Origin: an uncultured Parvularculaceae bacterium
GTDB taxonomy: Bacteria; Pseudomonadota; Alphaproteobacteria; Caulobacterales; Parvularculaceae
NCBI GenBank assembly: GCA_913055785.1
Contig: CAJXLJ010000024.1
Location: 1 to 42,702, forward strand
DNA length: 42,702 bases
Reading direction: 5' to 3'
In this document: positions 1 through 8,114 of the stretch, piece after piece
Numbering within the stretch: position 1 is the first letter of the stretch
Layout: each line of letters starts with the position of its first letter
Program-made: the position numbers and the translations under genes
Notes under the pieces: generated by a model
Seen by the model: only the letters and a program-made list of their open reading frames with translations
What the model was told of the DNA's origin: nothing
Database searches by the model: none

Positions 1-1
1 C

Positions 2-133
2 GACGCGCTCGGTGCCCAGCGAGTAGGCGTGCACCACCTTGTCGCCCAGCACCAGCTTGTCTATCGGGCGCTCAAGGGCCGCATGGGCGGCGAACTCCAC
101 GCGCTGGCGCTGGAGACTGAGGCGAAAGACTGA
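2..133 (+). CDS. BolA/IbaG-family protein, C-terminal part (5' end outside window)
   Basis: Only the last 43 codons are present; the frame is open from the window edge to the TGA at 131-133. The translation contains HQLVYRALKGRMGGELHALAL near its end, which matches the C-terminal half of BolA-like proteins of the IbaG type (helix with H-Q-x-V-Y, then G-x-M-G-G-E-L/I-H-A-L). BolA-like proteins work with monothiol glutaredoxins in [2Fe-2S] handling and some bind DNA. In many alphaproteobacteria a grxD gene follows, but here the next gene is a convergent transporter whose stop directly abuts this one (131-133 versus 134-136). The frame assignment rests on the motif only, as the N-terminal half and the start are missing. 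Confidence 0.75.
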   Translation, partial: DALGAQRVGVHHLVAQHQLVYRALKGRMGGELHALALETEAKD

Positions 134-1492
134 TCAGCCTCCAGTCAATCCGTTGATGAAGGCGTTGAGGCCGAAATTGAAGCGCGCATCGACACCGAGA
201 AGCAGAATAAGCGCGACCGCGAGCGGCGCCAGATAGCGGATGAACAGCCGCCAGAAGCGGAACAGGCCTTCGCCTGTATTGTGCAGCTCTTCTCGCATCA
301 GGTGGCGCGGCACGACCCAGCCGGCGAAAATCGCAACCAGCAGGCCGCCGAGCGGCAAGAGAACGCTGCCCGACGCGAAATCGATCCAGCCGCCAATGTC
401 GGGCCGGTAGATCGCAATTGCGCCGATCACCCAGGCGAGTACGCCGAAGATAACCGCCGATGTCGTCCGTCCGAGACCCATTTGATCTTCGCCGGAGGCG
501 GAAGCGACGAGCAGGAGCGAGATCGACGAGGTGAGGGCGGCGACAAACGCCAGCAGGAAGAAGACGCCGCCGATAATCGCCCCGGCGACTGGCAGGCTGC
601 CGAACACAGCCGGCAACGCGTCAAAGATAAGTCCCATGCCCGCAGCGGGATCGAGACTGTAGGCGAACACAATCGGAAAGATCATGAGGCCCGCGACGAT
701 GGCGACCAGCGTATCGGCGCCGGCGATGATCGCGGAGTTGTTGCCGATATTTTCCGTTTTCGGAAGGAACGACCCATAAGTAATCATAACGGCGCCGCCG
801 ACGCCGATCGAGAAAAACGCCTGTCCGAGCGCAGAGAGGGCGACGGTTGCGTTGATCGCGGAGAAATCAGGCGTGAAGAGATATGATAAAGCCTGGTCTG
901 CGGCGCCTGTCGTCATCGCGTATATGCTGAGCCCGACCAACATCAGGAAGAACAGCGGCATCAGGATTGTCACGACCCGCTCGATGCCGCCATGCAGACC
1001 GCGTGAGACGACGAATACAGTGATCGCCATAAACAGGCTGTGCCAGAGCAGCGCGTGCATTGTTCCGTCATAGAGCGGTGTGGCGCTGAGAGCCGCCTCT
1101 CCAGCGCTGCCGGTAAACTCGCCGAGGAACGCCATAACCGAGTAGGCCATGACCTGTCCGGCGATGACGCTGTAAGTGGTCAGGATTGAAAACCCGGCCA
1201 GCACGCCAACCCAGCCGACGATCGACCAGCCGCTTGATTTGCCGATGTCCTTGGCGAGTTGCTTTGTCGATCCGACGGCGGAGAGGCCTTTATGCCGGCC
1301 GATTGAAAGTTCGCCCATCAAAATAGGGTAAGCGATGAAGATAACGCAGATGATATAGACAAAGACGAACGCCGCCCCGCCGTTCTGTCCCGTCTGGAAA
1401 GGAAACCGCCAGAGATTGCCGAGCCCGACGGCGGAACCGATAGCGGCCATCAGGAAGGCGAAACGCGAGGACCATTGCGGGGTCGCTGCCAT
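134..1492 (-). CDS. Sodium-dependent transporter, NSS/SNF family
   Basis: A 452-residue inner-membrane protein of the neurotransmitter:sodium symporter family (LeuT-like fold), which couples Na+ entry to uptake of amino acids or related compounds. The hallmark GLGNLWRFP stretch of the unwound first helix is at about residues 23-31, followed by QNGGAAF; the Asn and nearby carbonyls form a sodium site in this family. About 11-12 hydrophobic segments follow, as in bacterial members. The ATG at 1490-1492 is chosen because GAGGGAG lies 7 bases upstream; a longer frame to 1570 would add 26 residues without membrane character. It is divergent from the PuuD-like gene. The substrate cannot be read from sequence; amino acids are likely. 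Confidence 0.9.
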   Translation of the reverse strand: MAATPQWSSRFAFLMAAIGSAVGLGNLWRFPFQTGQNGGAAFVFVYIICVIFIAYPILMGELSIGRHKGLSAVGSTKQLAKDIGKSSGWSIVGWVGVLAGFSILTTYSVIAGQVMAYSVMAFLGEFTGSAGEAALSATPLYDGTMHALLWHSLFMAITVFVVSRGLHGGIERVVTILMPLFFLMLVGLSIYAMTTGAADQALSYLFTPDFSAINATVALSALGQAFFSIGVGGAVMITYGSFLPKTENIGNNSAIIAGADTLVAIVAGLMIFPIVFAYSLDPAAGMGLIFDALPAVFGSLPVAGAIIGGVFFLLAFVAALTSSISLLLVASASGEDQMGLGRTTSAVIFGVLAWVIGAIAIYRPDIGGWIDFASGSVLLPLGGLLVAIFAGWVVPRHLMREELHNTGEGLFRFWRLFIRYLAPLAVALILLLGVDARFNFGLNAFINGLTGG

Positions 1493-1645
1493 GAGTAAAC
1501 TCCCTCTCAAAAATATCGCCGTTGCGCTTCTTTTGGCGCAGAACGGCGCTGTTAGCATGAGTTTTGGCATGAGCCGGGCCGCAGGAACAGGGGGATCGTT
1601 CGTTCACGGGGTATTTCCTGCTCAACACCGGACTTGCAATCTCTC

Positions 1646-1662
1646 TTAGAGTCACGCTCTAA
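1646..1662. promoter_or_regulatory. Dyad TTAGAG-N5-CTCTAA in divergent intergenic region
   Basis: A perfect 6-bp inverted repeat with a 5-base centre (TCACG) lies in the 244-base gap between the divergent transporter and PuuD-like genes. A possible -35 (TTGCAA, 1634-1639) lies just before it, with CTCTAA or TAATCC as weak -10 candidates. Placement of a dyad between promoter elements resembles operators, for example of MerR-type regulators. It is equally able to form a small hairpin. No regulator gene is adjacent, so the function is inferred. Confidence 0.3.
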
Positions 1663-1736
1663 TCCATTGTAGTCGTTTGCGTTTTTAAAGATATGCGGCG
1701 TCAGGGCATGCTGCGCTGCAAGAAAAGGAGATGGCG

Positions 1737-2363
1737 ATGGCGGCTATACTGACCAATCTGCGTAACACGGTTATTGCGGGTTCGGCGCTCGCGCTTGTGC
1801 TTTTCATTCTCTATCTGACGGTTTGGGGCGGCGCGCTGGACGCAGGTTTCTGGCGATTTCTGTTCCGCTGGCTGCATGTTCTCTCCGGCGTCATGTGGAT
1901 CGGCCTCTTGTGGTATTTCAATTTCGTGCAGATCCCGCTGATGCCGGGCATCCCGGATGAACAAAAACCGGCAATCGGCAAACACATTGCACCGAAGGCG
2001 CTGTTCTGGTTCCGCTGGGGCGCCATGTCGACGATTATCACCGGACTCATTCTGGCGATGCTCAATGGCTATCTCGTGAGCGTGCTGACGCTCGGCGCCT
2101 CGACGGGATTCGCTGTTCCGGGCCACATCGCGCTCGGCGTCGGTATGTGGTTCGGGATCATCATGTGGTTCAATGTCTGGTTCATCATCTGGCCGAACCA
2201 GCAGAAAGCCTTGAATATCGACAACAAATATCCTGACCTTGGCGCCGACGACAAAGCCAAGGCGGGACGCACGGCAATGTTATTTTCAAGAACAAACACG
2301 CTCTTGTCGATTCCGATGCTGTTTGCCATGGTTTCGGCTCAGGGCCTGTTTCACATTTCCTGA
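1737..2363 (+). CDS. PuuD-like membrane protein (urate hydroxylase N-terminal domain, PF06181-type)
   Basis: A 208-residue membrane protein. Helical segments include FWRFLFRWLHVLSGVMWIGL near residues 40-60 and GHIALGVGMWFGIIMWFNVW near 130-150, followed by IIWPNQQ, all characteristic of the membrane domain of the PuuD family. Characterised PuuD proteins oxidise urate and carry a C-terminal cytochrome c domain. Here there is no CxxCH motif and the protein ends after the membrane domain, so an electron acceptor must be separate or the role differs. Two in-frame ATGs occur (1731 and 1737); the second is preferred because AGGAG abuts the first and sits 6 bases from the second. No other purine catabolism gene is visible, so the urate assignment is by family only. 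Confidence 0.75.
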   Translation: MAAILTNLRNTVIAGSALALVLFILYLTVWGGALDAGFWRFLFRWLHVLSGVMWIGLLWYFNFVQIPLMPGIPDEQKPAIGKHIAPKALFWFRWGAMSTIITGLILAMLNGYLVSVLTLGASTGFAVPGHIALGVGMWFGIIMWFNVWFIIWPNQQKALNIDNKYPDLGADDKAKAGRTAMLFSRTNTLLSIPMLFAMVSAQGLFHIS

Positions 2364-2394
2364 TCCAGGTTAGAGTGGGCCCCCTGAACATTTA

Positions 2395-2419
2395 GCGGCG
2401 GCGTCTTGAACGCCGCCGC
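2395..2419. other. Strong GC hairpin just upstream of the DPP IV gene
   Basis: GCGGCGGCGT (2395-2404) pairs perfectly with ACGCCGCCGC (2410-2419) around a 5-base loop. It starts about 30 bases after the PuuD-like stop and ends 15 bases before the next ATG, directly before the AAAGGGAGGG ribosome binding site. No T-run follows, so a canonical intrinsic terminator is not supported; it may act as an mRNA 5'/3' stabilising stem or a weak terminator. Confidence 0.5.
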
Positions 2420-2434
2420 GCAAAGGGAGGGCTC

Positions 2435-4663
2435 ATGTCTATCGAAGCGCAACTTCTGGCGGCGGCGATGATCGCCGCCGTTTATCCTGTATCGGCGTCC
2501 GCCGAGCCGGAAAAACTCACCGTCGAAAGGCTAAACGCAGAACCGTCCCTGAACGGTCCCAGCCTGCGCGGCGCGAAGATGTCGCCAGACGGCAAACGCG
2601 TAACGATCCTGAAGGGACGCGAGGACGATGCGCGCCAGCTCGATCTGTGGAGCTATGATCTCGCTACCGGCGAAAGCGCCATGCTGGTGAGTTCGACGGA
2701 CCTGCTGGGCGCCCCGGAAGAGCTGTCGGAAGAAGAAAAGAACCGCCGTGAACGTCAGCGCATCTATCAATCCGGCATTGTCGCCTATGACTGGGACAAC
2801 AAGGGCGAAGTGCTGTTGTTCCCGCTGGGCGGCGATGTGTTCCTCTACGACCTGACGGCGAAAGCCGCAGACCGCGTCACCGAAACGGAAGCATTCGAGA
2901 CCGATCCGAAGATTTCTCCAGAAGGCGGCTATGTCTCGTTCATTCGCAATGACGAGCTCTATGTTTATGACCGTGCTTCCGGGCGCGAGCGGCAACTGAC
3001 CAGCGGCGCCAACGGCGTCATTCGCAACGGCGTCGCATCGTTTGTCGTTCAGGAAGAACTCGACCGGGACACGGGTTATTGGTGGTCGAACGACGACTCG
3101 ATGATCGCCTATACGCAGATCGACGAGAGTCCGGTCGAAATTTCAGAACGCCTCGATATGGGCAAGGATGGCGCCTATACGGTGCGTCAGCGCTATCCGT
3201 TCGCCGGCACGGACAATGTAACGATCAAACTTGGCGTGGTGAAACCGAAAGGCGGGCGCACAACCTGGATCGATCTCGGCGACAATCCGGATATCTATCT
3301 CGCAGACGTTCACTGGTCGAAAGACGGCTCGGCGCTTTATGTCGAGCGCCTGTCGCGCGACCAGAAGACCCTCGATCTTTTGAAAGCGGACCCGAAAACC
3401 GGCCGAACTGAGGTGATCTTGTCGGACACCAGCGACACCTGGGTCAATCTCACCCACGGCTTTCGCGCGCTTGACGGCGGCGGCTTCCTGTGGACTTCGG
3501 AGCGTTCCGGTTTTAGCCACATCTATAAATATGACAGCGCCGGAACGCTTGAGGAAACGGTGACCAGCGGCGAATGGCCGGTCAAAACCATCGCCTGCGT
3601 CGATGAAGAAAACGGCGAGGTTTATTTTTCCGGCTGGATGGATTCAGTCCTCGAGAGCCATCTCTTCAAGGTTTCCATGTCAGGCGGAGAGCCGCAGCAG
3701 ATCACTGAACGGGAAGGCAGCCACGGCGCATCTTTTCCTGAAAATGACTGTTCGGCCTATATCGGCGGCTTTTCCGGCGAGACCCAGCCCTATCAGCTTG
3801 GCGTATATACTTCTTCTGGCGAACGGCTGATGTGGCTTAATGAAAACCGTGTCGATGAGAGCCATCCCTACTACCCTTATCTTGGCTCCCACCAGACTTC
3901 CGAATACGGAACGCTGGAAGCGGAAGACGGCACGCCGCTTTATTACAGCGTCACGAAACCCGCTGGCATGAAACGCGGTGAAAAACGGCCGGCAATCGTA
4001 TTCGTTTATGGCGGGCCGCACGCCCAGACCGTGCGCAAAGGGTGGAGCGGTGCGACAAAGCAGCTTTATCTTGATGAAGGCTTTGTCGTCTTTCAGATCG
4101 ACAATCGCGGCGCGGCGAGCCGCGGCACGGCGTTCGAAAACACGCTTTACCGGGATATGGGCCATATTGAAGTGGAGGATCAAGCGGTCGGCGCGCGCTG
4201 GCTGGCCTCGCAGTCTTACGTTGATGGCGACCGTATCGGCGTATCGGGCTGGTCTTATGGCGGCTACATGGCGCTCATGATGCTGAGCCAGCATCCGGAG
4301 CTTTATGCGGCGGGCGTCGCCGGCGCGCCGGTCACTGATTGGCGGTTGTACGATACGGCTTACACGGAACGGTATATGGGCGATCCGCGAGTCGATGTGG
4401 AGGCCTATGACAAAAGCTCTGTCTTCGCCCATCTCGATGGTCTCAAGGGCGAGGGCGAACTTCTCGTCATTCACGGCATGGCGGACGATAATGTCGTCTT
4501 TCTCAACACCGTGCGGCTGATGGCTGAACTTCAAAAAGCCGGCAAGAAGTTCGAACTGATGACGTTTCCGGGAGAAAAGCACGGCTTCCGCCAGCGCGAG
4601 AACCGCCTCTATCGTGACCGGCTCATGCTTGATTTTCTGAAACGTAAGCTTAAAGCCGACTAA
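2435..4663 (+). CDS. Dipeptidyl peptidase IV, S9B family, exported
   Basis: A 742-residue serine peptidase that removes X-Pro type dipeptides from peptide N-termini, probably in the periplasm. Residues 1-23 form a short signal peptide ending ASA. The beta-propeller domain (about 35-480) contains QEELDRDTGYWW, whose Glu pair (E207, E208) corresponds to the DPP IV residues that bind the substrate amino terminus. The C-terminal alpha/beta hydrolase domain has the nucleophile S607 in GWSYGG, D684 in HGMADDNV and H716 in EKHGF, a complete triad in family order. Length is typical. The start has AAAGGGAGGG just upstream. The gene stands alone, ending at a terminator hairpin shared with the convergent small gene. 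Confidence 0.95.
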   Translation: MSIEAQLLAAAMIAAVYPVSASAEPEKLTVERLNAEPSLNGPSLRGAKMSPDGKRVTILKGREDDARQLDLWSYDLATGESAMLVSSTDLLGAPEELSEEEKNRRERQRIYQSGIVAYDWDNKGEVLLFPLGGDVFLYDLTAKAADRVTETEAFETDPKISPEGGYVSFIRNDELYVYDRASGRERQLTSGANGVIRNGVASFVVQEELDRDTGYWWSNDDSMIAYTQIDESPVEISERLDMGKDGAYTVRQRYPFAGTDNVTIKLGVVKPKGGRTTWIDLGDNPDIYLADVHWSKDGSALYVERLSRDQKTLDLLKADPKTGRTEVILSDTSDTWVNLTHGFRALDGGGFLWTSERSGFSHIYKYDSAGTLEETVTSGEWPVKTIACVDEENGEVYFSGWMDSVLESHLFKVSMSGGEPQQITEREGSHGASFPENDCSAYIGGFSGETQPYQLGVYTSSGERLMWLNENRVDESHPYYPYLGSHQTSEYGTLEAEDGTPLYYSVTKPAGMKRGEKRPAIVFVYGGPHAQTVRKGWSGATKQLYLDEGFVVFQIDNRGAASRGTAFENTLYRDMGHIEVEDQAVGARWLASQSYVDGDRIGVSGWSYGGYMALMMLSQHPELYAAGVAGAPVTDWRLYDTAYTERYMGDPRVDVEAYDKSSVFAHLDGLKGEGELLVIHGMADDNVVFLNTVRLMAELQKAGKKFELMTFPGEKHGFRQRENRLYRDRLMLDFLKRKLKAD

Positions 4664-4672
4664 TCATGAAAA

Positions 4673-4700
4673 AGCCTGCCCGATTTTCATCGGGCAGGCT
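4673..4700. terminator. Intrinsic terminator hairpin between convergent genes
   Basis: A perfect 12-bp stem, AGCCTGCCCGAT / ATCGGGCAGGCT, with loop TTTC. On the minus strand it is followed by TTTTTC, a proper U-tract, so it best serves the small gene ending at 4731. On the plus strand the tail is weaker (GAATTAAATG), but position after the DPP IV stop allows bidirectional use. Confidence 0.85.
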
Positions 4701-4730
4701 GAATTAAATGTAGTGAAGGCTCTTTGAAAA

Positions 4731-5144
4731 CTACATCATGTTCCGGTCTTCGTATGGCTTGCAGATCGCATCGCCCCGCGCGGCGACAATGCTCAATTTC
4801 GCTTCTACGGCTTCAAGGTCGTTGATAGTATAACCGGCGGCGAAAAATTCCTGAATGACCGCTTCGAGTTCGGCTTGTGAAGCGCCCTGACTTTCGAGCA
4901 GGGCGAGACGCGCAGCGTAGCTGAAAACTTCCAGTTCGCGGTCGTTTAATGCGCCGCCCATATAGCCTGCAGCGCAAGCGCATACCGCATCGTTTGCACT
5001 ATTCGGACTCGATGCATGGCATACGTTGAAAATCATGACTGAGATTTCTCGAAGCCTTTGTGCGTCAGCAGACTGTGCATGAGCGCTTGCGGTGAAAGCC
5101 AATGTGAATGCGGCCAGCGCCGCTGCTGCGATATTGAATCTCAT
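4731..5144 (-). CDS. Small exported protein of unknown function
   Basis: A 137-residue protein I do not recognise. Residues 1-24 are a clear signal peptide ending SAHAQ, so the mature protein of about 113 residues should be periplasmic. It has four cysteines: one in NVCHASS, two in VCACAAGY and one near the C-terminus in DAICKPY, which could form disulfides. The rest is predicted helical and rather acidic, with no known catalytic motif that I can see. GAGGGG lies just upstream of the ATG. It is monocistronic, divergent from the DEXH helicase and ended by the 4673-4700 hairpin. Function unknown. Confidence 0.75.
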   Translation of the reverse strand: MRFNIAAAALAAFTLAFTASAHAQSADAQRLREISVMIFNVCHASSPNSANDAVCACAAGYMGGALNDRELEVFSYAARLALLESQGASQAELEAVIQEFFAAGYTINDLEAVEAKLSIVAARGDAICKPYEDRNMM

Positions 5145-5253
5145 GTTTTCCCCTCTTGAAGGCTCTCGCCTCGTTGTCGATCCCTTATTAGTCCATATAT
5201 TCGTCCGATCTGCAAACCGGCCTCAGCCGGTCGTTCCAGCGGTTTGATTTTGC

Positions 5254-7701
5254 ATGACTTCAGTGCTGCCGGAAAAATTTGAAAACTGGTTTGCGGCGCG
5301 CGGCTGGGCGCCGCGGGCGCATCAGCTTGAGTGCGTGACGGCGGACCTTGATGGGCTTTCCTATCTTCTGATTGCGCCAACTGGCGGCGGCAAGACGCTC
5401 GCCGGTTTTCTGCCCAGCCTTGTCGCGCTTGACGGGCGAAAGCCGCCGAAAGAAGGCCGCCTGCACACGCTTTATATTTCACCCCTGAAGGCGCTGGCGG
5501 TTGATATCGCCCGCAATCTTGAAGCGCCTGTGCGCGATATGGAGCTTGATCTCGTGATCGAGACGCGCACCGGCGATACGCCTCAGGCGCGCCGTCAGCG
5601 CCAGAAATTTCATCCGCCGGACATCCTGATGACAACGCCCGAAAGCCTGTCGCTCCTGCTGGCGGCGCCTGATGCGGGCGAATACTTCAAAGGACTTAAC
5701 CGCATTATTCTTGACGAGTTGCATGCGCTTGTTCCCAACAAGCGGGGTCATCTCTTGTCGCTGGCGATTGCCCGGTTGCGAAAACTCGCGCCGGAATTGC
5801 GCATGGCGGGCCTGTCGGCGACCGTACCGGATGCGCGTCCGCTGATCGACTATCTTACGCTGCAGAATGGCGGCGCAGTTTCGGCGAGGCTCATCCGCGG
5901 CGATGTCGGCGCCAAACCCCAAGTGGATGTGCTGGTTTCCGAAGAGCGCATTCCCTGGTCCGGCCATTCTGGCCGCCATTCATTCATGGAAGTTTATGAC
6001 CAGATCAGAAAGGCGAAGCTGACGCTGGTCTTCGTCAATACGCGCAGTCAGGCGGAGGTGACCTTCGCAGCGCTGTGGCGCCTAAACGACGATGGGCTGC
6101 CGATAGCGCTGCATCACGGCTCGCTCGATGTTGAACGCCGCCGCAGGGTAGAGGCGGCGATGGTGCGGGGCGAGTTGCGCGCTGTCGTGTGTACCTCGAC
6201 GCTCGATCTCGGGATCGACTGGGGCGATGTCGATCTCGTTATTCAGATGGGCGCGCCGAAAGGTGCAAGCCGCCTGACCCAGCGCATCGGGCGCGCCAAT
6301 CACCGCATGAACGAACCGAGTAGGGCGCTGCTCGTCCCGGCGAACCGGATGGAAGTGCTCGAGTGCATCGCCGCCAAACAGGCGGTCGATGAGGGCGCCC
6401 TTGATGGCGAGCCGCCGCGCCGGGGCGCGCTTGACGTGCTCGCCCAGCATATTCTTGGAATGGCGTGCGCCGAACCGTTCGATCCGGACGAGCTATATCG
6501 GGAAGTGACCAGCGCCGCGCCCTATGCGGCGCTGCCGCGCAAGGACTTTGACGACGCCGTCGAGTTTGTCGCCACCGGCGGCTACGCTTTGAAGCGTTAC
6601 GAGCGTTATCGCCGCATCGTCAAAACGCCGGAAGGCCGCTATCGAGCGCGGGACGGGCGGGTCGTGCAGCAATATCGCATGAATGTCGGGACCATCGTCG
6701 AAGCCGCCTCGCTCAACATAAGGCTCGCGAGCGCCAAGGGACCGAAAAGACCGGGGCGGAAGCTTGGCGAAGCTGAAGAGTGGTTTTTTGAGGCGCTCTC
6801 GCCCGGCGATGTTTTTTATTTCGCCGGCGAAGTGCTGCGGCTCGAACGCATCGAGGGCAATGACGCGGTCGTCACCCGCGCCGCCGGCGAGAACCCGAGG
6901 ATCCCGAGCTGGATGGGCAACAAGTTTCCGTGGTCGACGCATCTGGCCGATCGCGTGCGCGCGATGCTGTCGGAACCGGAAAGCTGGCGCGCCTATCCCG
7001 AACAGGTGCGGTTCTGGCTGGAGAAACAGCGCGAAGTCGCGTCTCTTCCGAAGCCTGACGAGCTGATGGTCGAAACCTTTCCCTATCGCGACCGGTATTT
7101 TCTCGTCTGCTACCCGTTTGACGGCTGGCTCGCGCATCAGACGCTGGGCATGCTGTTGACGCGCAGGTTGGAACGGTTCGGCATGCAGCCGATCGGCTTC
7201 GGGCCGACGGAATACGCGCTCTCGATATGGGGGCGCAAGGATATGAGCGGCGTTGATATGAAAGCGCTGTTCGATGAAGACATGCTTGGTGACGATCTGG
7301 AAAGCTGGCTCGCTGAAGCGCTGTTGATGAAGCGCACTTTCCGCAACTGCGCGCTGATTTCCGGTCTGATCGAACGTAAACATCCCGGTCAGGAAAAGAC
7401 CGGCCGGCAGGTCTCGTTTTCATCGGATCTCATCTACGACGTGTTACGCGAACACGAGCCCGATCACTTGCTGATGCGGGCGGCGTGGGATGACGCGTCC
7501 GGCGGCTTTCTTGACCTGAAGCGCCTGCAGGCATTGCTGATGCGCGTGAAGAGCAGGGTGACGCATCATGCTCTTGATCGCGTCTCGCCTCTCGCTGTGC
7601 CGGTGATGATGGAAATCAGCCGCGAGACGGTGGCCCGCGACGCGACAGAAGAAGCGCTTAAAACGGCGTCGGAAGATTTGGTTGCGGTGGCGATGAGGTG
7701 A
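5254..7701 (+). CDS. Ligase-associated DNA damage response DEXH-box helicase (Lhr-like)
   Basis: An 815-residue superfamily 2 helicase. Walker A APTGGGKT is at 41-48, the DELH box at 154-157, and motif VI QRIGRANHR at 343-351, preceded by DLGIDWGD. The region after about 380 is the winged-helix plus Lhr-core type extension. This size and motif set match the ligase-associated DEXH helicase that in many bacteria sits with an ATP-dependent DNA ligase, a metallo-beta-lactamase-fold exonuclease and PdeM, a set linked to DNA repair. PdeM follows two genes later, supporting the assignment. The ligase and exonuclease are not in this window. The ATG has no clear Shine-Dalgarno sequence. A GTTC half-site upstream does not form a complete alphaproteobacterial LexA box. 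Confidence 0.93.
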   Translation: MTSVLPEKFENWFAARGWAPRAHQLECVTADLDGLSYLLIAPTGGGKTLAGFLPSLVALDGRKPPKEGRLHTLYISPLKALAVDIARNLEAPVRDMELDLVIETRTGDTPQARRQRQKFHPPDILMTTPESLSLLLAAPDAGEYFKGLNRIILDELHALVPNKRGHLLSLAIARLRKLAPELRMAGLSATVPDARPLIDYLTLQNGGAVSARLIRGDVGAKPQVDVLVSEERIPWSGHSGRHSFMEVYDQIRKAKLTLVFVNTRSQAEVTFAALWRLNDDGLPIALHHGSLDVERRRRVEAAMVRGELRAVVCTSTLDLGIDWGDVDLVIQMGAPKGASRLTQRIGRANHRMNEPSRALLVPANRMEVLECIAAKQAVDEGALDGEPPRRGALDVLAQHILGMACAEPFDPDELYREVTSAAPYAALPRKDFDDAVEFVATGGYALKRYERYRRIVKTPEGRYRARDGRVVQQYRMNVGTIVEAASLNIRLASAKGPKRPGRKLGEAEEWFFEALSPGDVFYFAGEVLRLERIEGNDAVVTRAAGENPRIPSWMGNKFPWSTHLADRVRAMLSEPESWRAYPEQVRFWLEKQREVASLPKPDELMVETFPYRDRYFLVCYPFDGWLAHQTLGMLLTRRLERFGMQPIGFGPTEYALSIWGRKDMSGVDMKALFDEDMLGDDLESWLAEALLMKRTFRNCALISGLIERKHPGQEKTGRQVSFSSDLIYDVLREHEPDHLLMRAAWDDASGGFLDLKRLQALLMRVKSRVTHHALDRVSPLAVPVMMEISRETVARDATEEALKTASEDLVAVAMR

Positions 7702-7713
7702 TAAGATCTGGCT

Positions 7714-8079
7714 ATGAAGAAGGTTGATTTTTCATTGGGTATGAAACTGGGTCTACAGCTTCTGATTTTTAATGTGCTGCTGGCCTATGGTTCTTATTGG
7801 ACTGGGTGCTGGTGGATTGACCGAAACGTTTGCAGTATTCAGCACAGCATTAGTTGGCTACTGCAGCATCCTGTGTTCCCCTTTATCATTCCGGCCGGCG
7901 CCTTACTCGGTTTCGCAACAGGCGCTTTTGGCGGCATAATTGCATCGGTTATGGCAAAGTGGACAAGAGGATGGACTGATCGCCATCAGTCATTAATTAC
8001 ATGGGCGTTTGTCCTGCTTCTTATCATCAGCTTCATTCTCTGGGGCTTGCCAGACATGAACTCGATTTTGCGCCGATAG
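7714..8079 (+). CDS. Small membrane protein of unknown function inside the repair operon
   Basis: A 121-residue protein with three to four hydrophobic segments: roughly residues 10-30, 53-78 (rich in Gly and Ala) and 92-112. There is no signal-peptide cleavage motif and no domain I recognise. It starts 12 bases after the helicase stop and ends 35 bases before the PdeM GTG, so it is probably co-transcribed. Its sequence is visibly richer in A and T than either neighbour and uses codons such as TTA, AAT and CTA that are rare around it, which suggests recent acquisition. A link to DNA repair is not implied by the sequence. Confidence 0.7.
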   Translation: MKKVDFSLGMKLGLQLLIFNVLLAYGSYWTGCWWIDRNVCSIQHSISWLLQHPVFPFIIPAGALLGFATGAFGGIIASVMAKWTRGWTDRHQSLITWAFVLLLIISFILWGLPDMNSILRR

Positions 8080-8114
8080 CTTCCTGTTTCCGGGAAACGC
8101 GCTAAAGTCATCGC

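Noticed and set aside
3680-4582. 300-residue open frame on the minus strand inside the DPP IV gene
   Set aside because: Shadow of the plus-strand gene, which has a complete catalytic triad; the shadow shows no domain and is His/Arg rich as antisense frames in high-GC DNA are.
5216-5231. Inverted repeat ACCGGC-CTCA-GCCGGT upstream of the helicase
   Set aside because: Only 6 bp, without a T-run or nearby promoter elements; likely chance in GC-rich sequence.
5233-5247. Possible alphaproteobacterial LexA box (GTTC-N7-GTTC) before the repair helicase
   Set aside because: GTTC at 5233-5236 is followed after 7 bases by TTGA, not GTTC, so the site is incomplete.
6493-7383. 296-residue minus-strand frame inside the helicase gene
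   Set aside because: Overlaps conserved helicase coding sequence and has no independent support.
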